28,728 nt of DNA from the NCBI GenBank assembly GCA_041914785.1, contig JAYSCT010000060.1, positions 1-28,728 of the forward strand, in the 5' to 3' direction. A program made the position numbers and the translations under genes. Each line of letters begins with the position of its first letter. Position 1 is the stretch's first letter. Source of the DNA: Pelomonas sp041914785 (GTDB lineage Bacteria; Pseudomonadota; Gammaproteobacteria; Burkholderiales; Burkholderiaceae_C). The notes below the pieces were generated by a model. It searched no databases. It had not been told where the DNA came from and worked only from the letters and a program-made list of their open reading frames with translations. This document shows, one piece after another, positions 1 through 6,868 of this stretch.

Positions 1-2
1 AC

Positions 3-126
3 GAGCCAAGGGCGCTCTGCGCCAGCGGCTCAATTGAGAAGATACAAGGGGACGAGGCTGCCCGCGGCATCGAGCCGCGTGCAGCCTCCGGCGGGCCGGC
101 TTGGGGCGGCCCGGCGCTCGGTCCGG
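3..126 (+). repeat. Intergenic hairpin repeat, copy A
   Basis: This is the first of three copies of a GC-rich intergenic element; the others are at 26906-26998 and 28608-28727. It holds a short stem-loop (GAGCC 3-7 with GGCTC 27-31, and GGCGC 11-15 with GCGCC 19-23), then a long hairpin (54-68 pairing with 74-88 around the loop ATCGA, one mismatch), then a second hairpin (CGGGCCG 92-98 with CGGCCCG 107-113, loop GCTTGGGG). The long stem differs in sequence from the other copies but stays paired, which suggests selection on structure. It lies just upstream of the sensor kinase gene. No coding sequence is evident in 1-177. Confidence 0.8.
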
Positions 127-177
127 AATCCCACGCAACCTGGGCTCACTGACGTGCTCGACTCCGCCGGCTGAACG

Positions 178-2625
178 ATGTTCAGTCCGCCCGCCTCCGC
201 CGCACTGCTGGAGCTCATCGGCGACCCGGTGCTGACGCTGCGCGCCGACCTGTCCGCGCTGCGCGCCAACCCGGCGGCCCGCGAATGGCTGGGCGGGGAT
301 GCCATCCAGGGCTGGCGTCTGCTGCGCCAGGCCGCCGGCAGCCGGCTGGAGACCTGGCTGCGCGACGCGGCCCAGGCCATCGAGACGGGGCGCGCGCCGC
401 CACCGGCGCCGCCGCTGAAGCTGGCCGACGGCCAGCGCGTCACGCTGCACCTGCTGCGCGACCGCCCCAACTGGCTGCTGCACGCCCGGCTCAGCACCGC
501 CGACGCCGGCGAGCCGCCACTGGTGGAATGGCTGGCACTGTCGCCGCAGCCCGCCGCGCTGGCCGACGCCAGCAGCGGCGCGCTGCTGCGCCGCAATGCC
601 GCATTCGACGCGCTGTGCCCCGGCTCGCCGCGCCACCTCAACGACCTGCCCGACCTGCTGCAGGCGCTGCTGGGCTGGCACCGCGGCGCGCCGCTGCCGG
701 CGCTGACCGCGCAGCGCCTGCAGGACCCGCCACTGCTGACCGAGGCCGAGTTCGTCGACCCGCAGGGCCGCCAGCGCTGGTTGCAGGCGCGCCTGCGGCT
801 GTGGCGGCGCGACGGCCGCGCGCTGCTGCTGGTGCTGCTGGAAGACCACAGCATCGAGCACGAGCGTGACCTCGCCCACCACCAGCTCGACGCGCTGATG
901 GACACCGCCGCCGTCGGCCTGGCCACCTTCCAGCCGGAGGCCGGCTGGCTCAAGACGCACGCGCGCAAGGGCTCGCCGTTCAAGGCCGGGCCGAAGCAGC
1001 CGGTCGCGTCGCTGCAGGGCATCAGCCGCGACATCGTCGAGCCCGCGTCGCTGCCCGAGTTCGAGCGCCTGCAGCGGGCGCTGAAGAAGGGCGACGCCGT
1101 CGAGGTGCGCTACGCCGTGCGCCACCCCGAACTGGGCCGGCGCTGGCTGCTGACGCGCGTGGCGCCGGGGCTGCTGGCCGGCGGGCGGCGCTCCACGTCC
1201 GTCGTCACGCTGGACGTCACGGCGCAGGCCCAGGCCGAGAACGCGCTGCTGCTGCGCGCCGAGAGCGAACGCGCCGTGCTGGACTCCGTGCTGGTGGGCA
1301 TCGTCACCGTCGGCCCCGACGGCATCGAATGGATGAACCGCTCGGCGCGGCGCATGTTCGGCTGCGAGCTGGAGGACGTGCTGGGCCGGCCCATGGGCGT
1401 GCTGGCGCCGGACGATGACGACCACGCCTTCCACGCCGAACCCGGCAGCGACGTCTTCGAGTGCCGGCTGCGCGGCCGCGACGGGCGCGAGTTCTGGGTC
1501 ATCGGCAACGCGGTGCAGACGCCGCGCGAGGACGGTGACACTCAGACGACCTACGCGCTGCTGGACATCGACCGCCGCCGCCAGGCCGAGGCGCAGAGCC
1601 GGCTGGCACAGGCGTCGCTGGCCCGCATCATCGAAGGCGCACCGCTGGCCATCACGCTGCACGAAGCTCAGAGCCTGCGCATCGTCAAGCTCAACCAGGC
1701 CGCCGCCGCGCTGGCCGGCCGGCCCGAGAGCGCACTGCTGGGCGGCACGCCGGCCCAGCTGTTCGGCGACGAACAGGGTGCGCGCGTGGTGGCCGACATG
1801 CGCGAGGCGCTGGCCTCGCAGGCCGTCGTGCAGCGCGAGTACCCCGTGCCCGCCGGCGCCGCCACGCGCATCTGGGATGCGCGGCTGCTGCACCTCGCCG
1901 GCGTCGGCGGGGACGACACGCCCGAGCTGCTGCTGATGGTCGCCAGCGACGTCACCGAGCAGCGTGCCGCCGAGCAGGCCCGGCTGCAGGCCGCCATCTC
2001 GCAGCGCGAGCTGCTGGTGCGCGAGGTGCACCACCGCATCAAGAACAACCTGCAGGGCGTGGCCGGGCTGCTGCAGCAGATCGCCATGCGCCGGCCGGAG
2101 GTCGCGCCGGTGCTCAAGGAGGCCGTGGGCCAGGTGCAGGCCATCGCGCAGGTCTACGGCCTGCAGGTGGGCGCGACCGGCCCGCTGGTGCTCAAGCGGG
2201 TGTTCGACGCCATCGTCGGCTCCGTGCAGCGCATGCAGGGCCGCGTCATCACGACGGCCGCCGAGGGCGGCGCGCTGCTGGAGGACTGGTGCCTGCCCGA
2301 GGCCGAGGCCATCCCCATCGCGCTGAGCCTGAACGAGCTGCTGGGCAATGCGCTCAAGCACAGCGACGGCGCGCAGGTGCGCTGCCAGCTCATCTGCGAC
2401 ACCGCCGGCGTGACGGTGGAGATCGCCAACCCCGGCCGGCTGCCCGACGGCTTCCTGCTGCAGAACGTGAAGAGCGGCGTGTCGGGCCTGGGCCTGGTGC
2501 GCGCGCTGCTGCCGCGGCGCAGCGCCATCCTCAGCCTGGAACAGCAGGGCGGCGACGTGATTTGCCGTCTGGAATTGATTCCGCCAAGCGTGGTTCACAA
2601 TCCGGCCATAAAACCAAGTTCTTAA
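178..2625 (+). CDS. Cytoplasmic multi-PAS sensor histidine kinase, HisKA_2 type
   Basis: This 815-residue protein has no signal peptide or membrane segment, so it should sense in the cytoplasm. The N-terminal 600 residues look like about four PAS-like modules (roughly 10-125, 235-350, 360-470 and 480-600). They end in typical PAS-to-kinase linkers such as VTLDVTAQAQAEN and VASDVTEQRAAEQ. The kinase core starts near residue 610 with REVHHRIKNNLQ (His618/His619), the HisKA_2/HWE-like phosphoacceptor motif. The ATPase part has the N box NELLGNALKHS and a glycine box GVSGLGLVRALL. The usual Asp of the G1 box is replaced, giving IANPGRLPDG. The gene sits 19 bp upstream of an ANTAR response regulator in the same direction, so the two are a likely cognate pair. 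The ATG at 178 has no obvious Shine-Dalgarno sequence. The ligand is unknown. Confidence 0.9.
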   Translation: MFSPPASAALLELIGDPVLTLRADLSALRANPAAREWLGGDAIQGWRLLRQAAGSRLETWLRDAAQAIETGRAPPPAPPLKLADGQRVTLHLLRDRPNWLLHARLSTADAGEPPLVEWLALSPQPAALADASSGALLRRNAAFDALCPGSPRHLNDLPDLLQALLGWHRGAPLPALTAQRLQDPPLLTEAEFVDPQGRQRWLQARLRLWRRDGRALLLVLLEDHSIEHERDLAHHQLDALMDTAAVGLATFQPEAGWLKTHARKGSPFKAGPKQPVASLQGISRDIVEPASLPEFERLQRALKKGDAVEVRYAVRHPELGRRWLLTRVAPGLLAGGRRSTSVVTLDVTAQAQAENALLLRAESERAVLDSVLVGIVTVGPDGIEWMNRSARRMFGCELEDVLGRPMGVLAPDDDDHAFHAEPGSDVFECRLRGRDGREFWVIGNAVQTPREDGDTQTTYALLDIDRRRQAEAQSRLAQASLARIIEGAPLAITLHEAQSLRIVKLNQAAAALAGRPESALLGGTPAQLFGDEQGARVVADMREALASQAVVQREYPVPAGAATRIWDARLLHLAGVGGDDTPELLLMVASDVTEQRAAEQARLQAAISQRELLVREVHHRIKNNLQGVAGLLQQIAMRRPEVAPVLKEAVGQVQAIAQVYGLQVGATGPLVLKRVFDAIVGSVQRMQGRVITTAAEGGALLEDWCLPEAEAIPIALSLNELLGNALKHSDGAQVRCQLICDTAGVTVEIANPGRLPDGFLLQNVKSGVSGLGLVRALLPRRSAILSLEQQGGDVICRLELIPPSVVHNPAIKPSS

Positions 2626-2644
2626 CGGTCGGACGAGGGGCGCG

Positions 2645-3256
2645 GTGAGCAAGGGCAAGATCCTGGTCGTCGATGACGACCGACTGGTGTTGGCGACGCT
2701 GAGCTACGGGCTCACGCAGGCCGGCTTCGAGGTCATCGACGCCGACAACGGCGACGACGCCATCCTGCTGGCCCGCGAGCACCGGCCCGAACTGGCGCTG
2801 CTGGACATCCGCATGGAGGGCCTGACCGGCTTCGACGTGGCGGCCTACCTGCGCGAGTACCTGCAGACGCCGTTCATGTTCCTTTCCGCGTTCGCCGACG
2901 AGGCGACGGTGGCCAAGGTCAAGGAGCTCGGCGCCGTGGCCTACCTCGTCAAGCCGCTGGACATCTCGCAGATCGTGCCGGCCGTGGAGGCCGCATTTGC
3001 ACGGGCCGGCGCCACCGCGCCGGTGCCCGCGCCGGCGCCGGCCGCCGCCGCGCCCTCCGAGCTGCCGCACGCGCTGGACCCGACCGCGCTGGCCGTGGGC
3101 GTGCTGATGCACCGCTACTCGCTGCCGCGCGACGAGGCGCTGACGCGGCTGATGAGCCTGGCCGCCGCCGATGGCCACAGCCTGCCTGAGCAGGCGCGGC
3201 GCATCGTCGACGCGATCGAGCTGCTGGCCCGCCCCGGTCAGCCCCGGGGCGCCTGA
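2645..3256 (+). CDS. Response regulator with ANTAR RNA-binding output domain
   Basis: A 203-residue protein starting at GTG, with a GAGGGG ribosome-binding site about 5 bases upstream. Residues 1-120 are a receiver domain: acidic pocket VVDDD near the N terminus, phosphoacceptor Asp54 in LLDIRM, and the conserved Lys in LVKPLD. An Ala/Pro-rich linker (about 121-141) leads to a C-terminal ANTAR domain (about 145-198) with the characteristic AVGVLMHRY start and helices continuing through EQARRIVDAIELL. ANTAR domains bind paired RNA hairpins and prevent transcription termination. The output is therefore likely RNA-level control activated by the kinase encoded 19 bp upstream. The RNA target is not evident; the structured repeats in this window are one untested possibility. 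Confidence 0.92.
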   Translation: MSKGKILVVDDDRLVLATLSYGLTQAGFEVIDADNGDDAILLAREHRPELALLDIRMEGLTGFDVAAYLREYLQTPFMFLSAFADEATVAKVKELGAVAYLVKPLDISQIVPAVEAAFARAGATAPVPAPAPAAAAPSELPHALDPTALAVGVLMHRYSLPRDEALTRLMSLAAADGHSLPEQARRIVDAIELLARPGQPRGA

Positions 3257-3267
3257 GCCGCAAGCCC

Positions 3268-3282
3268 GCGGGCGGCGCCCGC
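3268..3282. terminator. GC hairpin between convergent genes
   Basis: GCGGGC (3268-3273) pairs with GCCCGC (3277-3282) around a GGC loop in the 27-bp gap between the ANTAR regulator and the convergent secreted-protein gene. The position suits a bidirectional terminator, but there is no T-run on either side, so this is a weak call in such GC-rich DNA. Confidence 0.25.
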
Positions 3283-3283
3283 C

Positions 3284-4669
3284 TCAGCCGCCGGCCGGCT
3301 TCCCGCTCGCCGCGGAGCCTTCAGGCTGGCCGGCGATGATGGTGCCTTCCACCGTCGCGCCGCGCTGGTCCGGCGCGCGGTCCAGCAGCGCACGGGCGTC
3401 CTCCAGCGTGTGGCTCGTGAACGCCAGCTGGGCCGTGACGCGCAGCTTGCCGTCGGGCATCAGCTCCGCACTGTGCCTGGCGATGCCCATGGGGCGGCGG
3501 AACGCCACGACCTGCTTGCCGGTGGTGAGGTCGAACAGCCGGACCTCCTTGGTCGAGCCCTGACGCACCACCGCCATGGGACCCGCCGACGTGTTGAACC
3601 ACTGGGCCTGCCAGAAGTAGTGGAAGTTGTTGGGCGAGCCATCGGGGTTCCACAGCGATTCGTACGAGGTCGCGTTGTTGCAGCGGTTGACCACGGCGTT
3701 CTGGCGGCGGCAGTCGCTGTACCGGGTCACCTGCTTGTCGTCCAGCGACATCGTCAACGGCGTCAGCATGCCGCTGTCCAGGTGGAACAGCGCGTAGTCA
3801 TTCGGCTCTTCCGCGCCGACGACCCGCTTGGCCAGGCTGAACAAGCCCGTCACGCTGCCGACCAGGCTGTCCTTCGCGGGCTGGCCGGACGTGTCCTTCT
3901 CCAGCAGCAGCGTGCGGGTGCTCGCGACGTCGCCGCGCTGCAGCGGCACCGGGGTCCAGCCCGTCGGGATGGTGATCGTGCGCAACGGCTGCCCGGGCCG
4001 GAACTCGAAAGCGCTGGCGGCGCGCAGCACCAGCGCCCCCTGCGAGCTGAGCACCAGGCCGTCGCCCGCCAGCGTCTGGCCGTCGACCGTCTGCAGCATC
4101 CACTGGCCCGGACGGGCGCTGACCTGCCCGACCACCAGGGGCGGCGTCGCCGTGCCACGCCCGCGCTTGAGCACCTGGCGGCCATCCATGCGCTGCACGA
4201 GGTAGGCGAAATCACCCGTCAGCGGGTCCACCGCGGCGCGCTCGACCTTGCCCTCCGGGTCCACCACCAGTTGGCCGTTGATGACGAAGCCGTCCTTGCG
4301 CTGCTCGAACTGCACCGCCTGCGGCTCGGGCAGCGCGGTCATCTGCTGTGCCAGTTCGGCGGTGCTCTTCGTCGGCTGCGGCGCGGCAGCGGGCGCCGGC
4401 GCGGCCATCGCCATCGGCATCACGCCCGGAGACGCCAGCGCGGCGGGCCCGCCGGCGCCGTTCAGGTTCTGCATGCGCGACAGGGTCTCGCGGATCTTCA
4501 GCCGCATCGCCAGCTCCTGCTCCGGGCTCAAGGTCTGCCCGCGCTGGGCCATGCCGCTGCGCATCTTCTCGATCAGTGCATCCTCATCCATGGCCTGGGC
4601 CCGGGCCGCTCCATGGCAACCAACCGCCATGGCGATGGCGATGGCAACGGTGGCGAAACTCTGACGCAT
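3284..4669 (-). CDS. Secreted protein of unknown function under a c-di-GMP riboswitch
   Basis: A 461-residue protein. I chose the ATG at 4669 because a strong AAGAGGAGG Shine-Dalgarno precedes it and the protein then opens with a signal peptide (MRQSFATVAIAIAMAVGCHG, likely cleavage after AARA). A longer reading to 4882 would run through the riboswitch leader. After the signal peptide come a charged helical part (residues 26-75), an Ala/Pro-rich linker, and a long beta-rich region with repeated short units such as LVVDPEGKV, VRLFDLTTGKQV and AELMPDGKLRV, suggesting a propeller-like or strand-repeat fold. Two nearby cysteines (SDCRRQNAVVNRC) could form a disulfide. No catalytic motif was recognised and I assign no function. 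The aptamer at 4879-4965 reads toward this gene. c-di-GMP control suggests a surface, adhesion or matrix role, which is inference. Confidence 0.85.
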   Translation of the reverse strand: MRQSFATVAIAIAMAVGCHGAARAQAMDEDALIEKMRSGMAQRGQTLSPEQELAMRLKIRETLSRMQNLNGAGGPAALASPGVMPMAMAAPAPAAAPQPTKSTAELAQQMTALPEPQAVQFEQRKDGFVINGQLVVDPEGKVERAAVDPLTGDFAYLVQRMDGRQVLKRGRGTATPPLVVGQVSARPGQWMLQTVDGQTLAGDGLVLSSQGALVLRAASAFEFRPGQPLRTITIPTGWTPVPLQRGDVASTRTLLLEKDTSGQPAKDSLVGSVTGLFSLAKRVVGAEEPNDYALFHLDSGMLTPLTMSLDDKQVTRYSDCRRQNAVVNRCNNATSYESLWNPDGSPNNFHYFWQAQWFNTSAGPMAVVRQGSTKEVRLFDLTTGKQVVAFRRPMGIARHSAELMPDGKLRVTAQLAFTSHTLEDARALLDRAPDQRGATVEGTIIAGQPEGSAASGKPAGG

Positions 4670-4852
4670 CACGACGTCCTCCTCTTGTGCTGGTCTGATG
4701 ACCCGCCGCTCGCCCCGTGCGCCCTGCCGCGGCTCGGCGGGCGCAACACTGCAGCCCAACGGAGTCCGGCCAGAGCCAGGGACGACGACAACGGGAGCCC
4801 GCCGTTGCGAAGCGGGATCAGCCAGCCGGGGAACGCGCAGGCGTGCCAGCCG

Positions 4853-4878
4853 TTCATCGCGCCACGTCGGGCGATGAA
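4853..4878 (-). promoter_or_regulatory. Leader hairpin directly after the riboswitch aptamer
   Basis: On the minus strand, TTCATCGC (complement of 4871-4878) pairs perfectly with GCGATGAA (complement of 4853-4860) around a 10-base loop. It begins at the base after the aptamer's last P1 strand, so it is a candidate part of the expression platform. No U-run follows, so it is not a classical intrinsic terminator. The remaining leader to 4670 contains another short stem (CCCGC/GCGGG) and ends in the strong Shine-Dalgarno of the secreted-protein gene. Confidence 0.45.
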
Positions 4879-4965
4879 GCAACCCCGCTATCGTGACCCT
4901 TCAGCGGGAAGGGCCGTAGACCGGAGGCTTTGCGACCCCGGCTTTCGCGCGGGTGAGCCGTGACG
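4879..4965 (-). promoter_or_regulatory. c-di-GMP-I (GEMM-I) riboswitch aptamer
   Basis: Read on the minus strand, this 87-nt segment matches the GEMM-I architecture in order. It opens with CACGGC and the 5' P1 strand ending in ACC (4962 down to 4952). Next is a hairpin capped by a GAAA tetraloop (4954-4935), then the hallmark core CGCAAAGCCTCCGG (4934-4921) followed by TCTA. A perfect hairpin GGCCCTTC/GAAGGGTC follows (4915-4908 with 4902-4895), then the 3' element ATAGCGGGGTTGC (4891-4879), whose GGTTGC closes P1. The match to the Vibrio Vc2-type consensus in the core and 3' element is close. P1 has an internal mismatch (GGCUCACC where GGCAAACC is common). The family binds cyclic di-GMP. The start codon at 4669 lies about 210 nt downstream. 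Confidence 0.88.
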
Positions 4966-5021
4966 GATTGTTACTGCGCGTGGCAACCCCTCGCCGTGCA
5001 TTTCGCACGCCCGGCCGGCAA

Positions 5022-6347
5022 TCAACCCAGCGTGAAATAGAAGCGCGCGCCCTCGCCGACGGCCGACTCGGCCCAGATGTCGCCGCCATGCCGGCGCACG
5101 ATGCGGCGCACCAGCGCCAGCCCGACGCCCGTGCCCTGGAAGTCGCTCGCGCTGTGCAGGCGCTGGAACACGCCGAACAGCCGCTCCGCGAAACGCATGT
5201 CGAAGCCCGCGCCGTTGTCCGACACGACGAAGACCCGGCGCCCGTTCTGCTCCACGCTGCCGAAGCGGATCTCCGTGCGCTCCGCCTTCGCGCTGTACTT
5301 CCACGCGTTGCCAAGCAGGTTCTCCAGCACCATGCGCAGCAGCGTCGGGTCGCCCTGCACGACGAGGCCGGGCTCGATGTCCAGCACCAGCTCGCGCTGC
5401 GGCGCCGCGCGCTTGAGCTCCTCCATCACGTAGCCGGCCTGCTGCGACAGGTTGACCGGCTGGCAGGCCAGCGGCCGCGTGGACAGCTGCGACAGCGACA
5501 GCAGCGCGTCGATCATGCTGTTCATGCGCGCGGCTGCGCTCATGACGCGATCCAGGTGGTCGTTGCCGACGCGGTCCAGGCGCGCGCCGTAGTCCTCCTT
5601 CAGGATGCGGGCAAACCCCTCCACGACGCGCAGCGGCGCACGCAGGTCGTGCGACACCGTGTAGCTGAAGGACTCCTGCTCGACCGCCAGATCCTGCGGC
5701 GCCGGGGCCGCCGCCGGTGCGGCCACCTCGTCGGGCCGCGCGGTACCGACGTAGCCGGCGAAGTGCCCCTGGGAATCGATGCACGGCAGCCCGCGCAGCC
5801 GCCAGCGCGTGGTGCCGTCGGCGCCGGGCAGCAGCAGCTCGGCAAACGGCTGGTGGGCCTGCACGCGCTCGCGCAGTTCCTGGCCCGGCTCCGTGGGCGC
5901 AAAGCGTTCCCACAGCAGCTGCGTGTTCAGGCTGGCCCCCGCCCAGCTGGAGGCTGGCCCGCCCTGCGGCGCCTGCCAGCGCACCAGGCGGTGCGTCGCG
6001 TCGGTCGCCCATTGCCAGTCACGCTGCAGCTGCGCCTGCATCAGCAGTTGTTGGCGCGCCTCGCGCAACGGCTCGGCCAGGCGCTGGCGCGTCAGCCGCA
6101 CGCCGGCATGCCAGCCCAGCGCCGCGGCCACCAGCACCAGCACACCGGTGAAGAATGCCGTCAGCACGAGCGCGGCATGCACGAGGCCCACCTCGCCGCC
6201 CCACACCCGCATCAGCGCCAGCACCACCAGTGCGCCCAGCACCAGCATCAGCAGCGCGACGCCGGCCAGCACCGTCACCACCAGCCGCATCGACGCTCGC
6301 CGCTCCGGGCGTCGCGATAGCGCGCTGTGGTCGCTCAGGCTGTTCAT
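5022..6347 (-). CDS. Membrane sensor histidine kinase
   Basis: A 441-residue inner-membrane kinase. The N terminus has two hydrophobic segments (about residues 20-45 and 52-80) with a very short loop between them, so little is exposed to the periplasm. A PAS-like sensor region follows (about 110-205), ending in GYVGTARPDE. The HisKA dimerisation helix has the phosphoacceptor His233 in YTVSHDLRAPLR. The HATPase domain has the N box NLLGNAWKYS, the G1 box VSDNGAGFDM and the glycine box GTGVGLALVRR, all intact, so it should be active. The ATG at 6347 is preferred; upstream in-frame codons read through a palindromic promoter region. It has no receiver of its own and is divergent from an Hpt and REC-GGDEF-EAL operon, its plausible partners. 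It ends 57 bp upstream of the riboswitch in the same direction. Confidence 0.92.
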   Translation of the reverse strand: MNSLSDHSALSRRPERRASMRLVVTVLAGVALLMLVLGALVVLALMRVWGGEVGLVHAALVLTAFFTGVLVLVAAALGWHAGVRLTRQRLAEPLREARQQLLMQAQLQRDWQWATDATHRLVRWQAPQGGPASSWAGASLNTQLLWERFAPTEPGQELRERVQAHQPFAELLLPGADGTTRWRLRGLPCIDSQGHFAGYVGTARPDEVAAPAAAPAPQDLAVEQESFSYTVSHDLRAPLRVVEGFARILKEDYGARLDRVGNDHLDRVMSAAARMNSMIDALLSLSQLSTRPLACQPVNLSQQAGYVMEELKRAAPQRELVLDIEPGLVVQGDPTLLRMVLENLLGNAWKYSAKAERTEIRFGSVEQNGRRVFVVSDNGAGFDMRFAERLFGVFQRLHSASDFQGTGVGLALVRRIVRRHGGDIWAESAVGEGARFYFTLG

Positions 6348-6354
6348 GCGCAGG

Positions 6355-6360
6355 ATTGTA
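6355..6360 (-). promoter_or_regulatory. Possible -10 element of the membrane kinase gene
   Basis: On the minus strand TACAAT lies 7 bases upstream of the ATG at 6347, which would give a leaderless or nearly leaderless transcript. This fits the absence of a Shine-Dalgarno sequence. No good -35 is visible; the expected -35 position falls inside the palindrome at 6376-6401. Confidence 0.3.
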
Positions 6361-6375
6361 GGCAGCCACCGGCGC

Positions 6376-6401
6376 CACCCTGGTGCATATGCACCGAGGT
6401 G
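6376..6401. promoter_or_regulatory. 26-bp palindrome, candidate operator
   Basis: The 14-bp core GGTGCATATGCACC (6382-6395) is a perfect inverted repeat. It is extended by CACC at 6376-6379 and GGTG at 6398-6401, with two intervening bases on each side. It is the most regular dyad in the 142-bp divergent gap between the membrane kinase (start 6347) and the Hpt gene (start 6490), and it is relatively AT-rich at its centre. A dimeric repressor or activator site controlling one or both directions is plausible; no regulator is identified. Confidence 0.5.
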
Positions 6402-6489
6402 CTTGCCGCGCGGAATCTGTGCATTCCTTCGCGTCAGCCCCCCCACCCGCCCGCGCTACATTTGCGGGATACCCCGTGTCCTGCTCCCC

Positions 6490-6858
6490 ATGACTGCGCA
6501 ACCACCCGCTGCCCTGCTCGATCCCGAGGCGATACGACGCCTGCGCGAGCTTGACCCGAGCGGCGGCAACAAGCTGCTGGAGCGCGTCGTGGCCGCCTTC
6601 TCCAGCTCGCTGGAAAGGCTGTTGCCGGACCTGGCCCGGGCACGCGAAGGCGAGACGCTGGATTTCGTCGCCATCCGCCATGTCAGCCACACGCTGAAGT
6701 CCTCGTCTGCGAGCCTGGGCGCGATGGCGCTGTCGGCACGTTGCGCGGACATTGAAACGCAGGCCCGCGAGGGCCGCAGCGAGGGGATGCAGCAACAGTT
6801 GGACGCTATGCTCCAGGACATCCAACAGGTACGCGTGGCGCTCGCCGCGCTGCTCTGA
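6490..6858 (+). CDS. Stand-alone Hpt phosphotransfer protein
   Basis: A 122-residue protein made almost entirely of one Hpt four-helix domain. The phosphorylatable His67 lies in the diagnostic segment HVSHTLKSSSASLGA, and a long C-terminal helix follows (EGMQQQLDAMLQDIQQVRVAL). Such proteins carry phosphoryl groups between kinase receivers and response regulators in the cytoplasm. The next gene, 10 bp downstream, starts with a receiver domain, and the gene is divergent from a membrane kinase. I infer it serves a phosphorelay ending at the GGDEF-EAL protein, but the divergent kinase is not a hybrid, so a hybrid kinase encoded elsewhere may be the donor. No clear Shine-Dalgarno precedes the ATG at 6490. 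Confidence 0.9.
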   Translation: MTAQPPAALLDPEAIRRLRELDPSGGNKLLERVVAAFSSSLERLLPDLARAREGETLDFVAIRHVSHTLKSSSASLGAMALSARCADIETQAREGRSEGMQQQLDAMLQDIQQVRVALAALL

Positions 6859-6868
6859 CTCGCCGCCC

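Noticed and set aside
4670..4882. N-terminal extension of the secreted protein up to 4882
   Set aside because: It would translate the riboswitch leader and bury the signal peptide. The ATG at 4669 has a strong Shine-Dalgarno and opens directly with the signal peptide.
4966..5021. Possible second (tandem) c-di-GMP aptamer upstream of the first
   Set aside because: A GTGC-GAAAT-GCAC hairpin and a GGGGTTGCC string resemble parts of the motif, but the essential GCAAAGCC core and second hairpin are missing.
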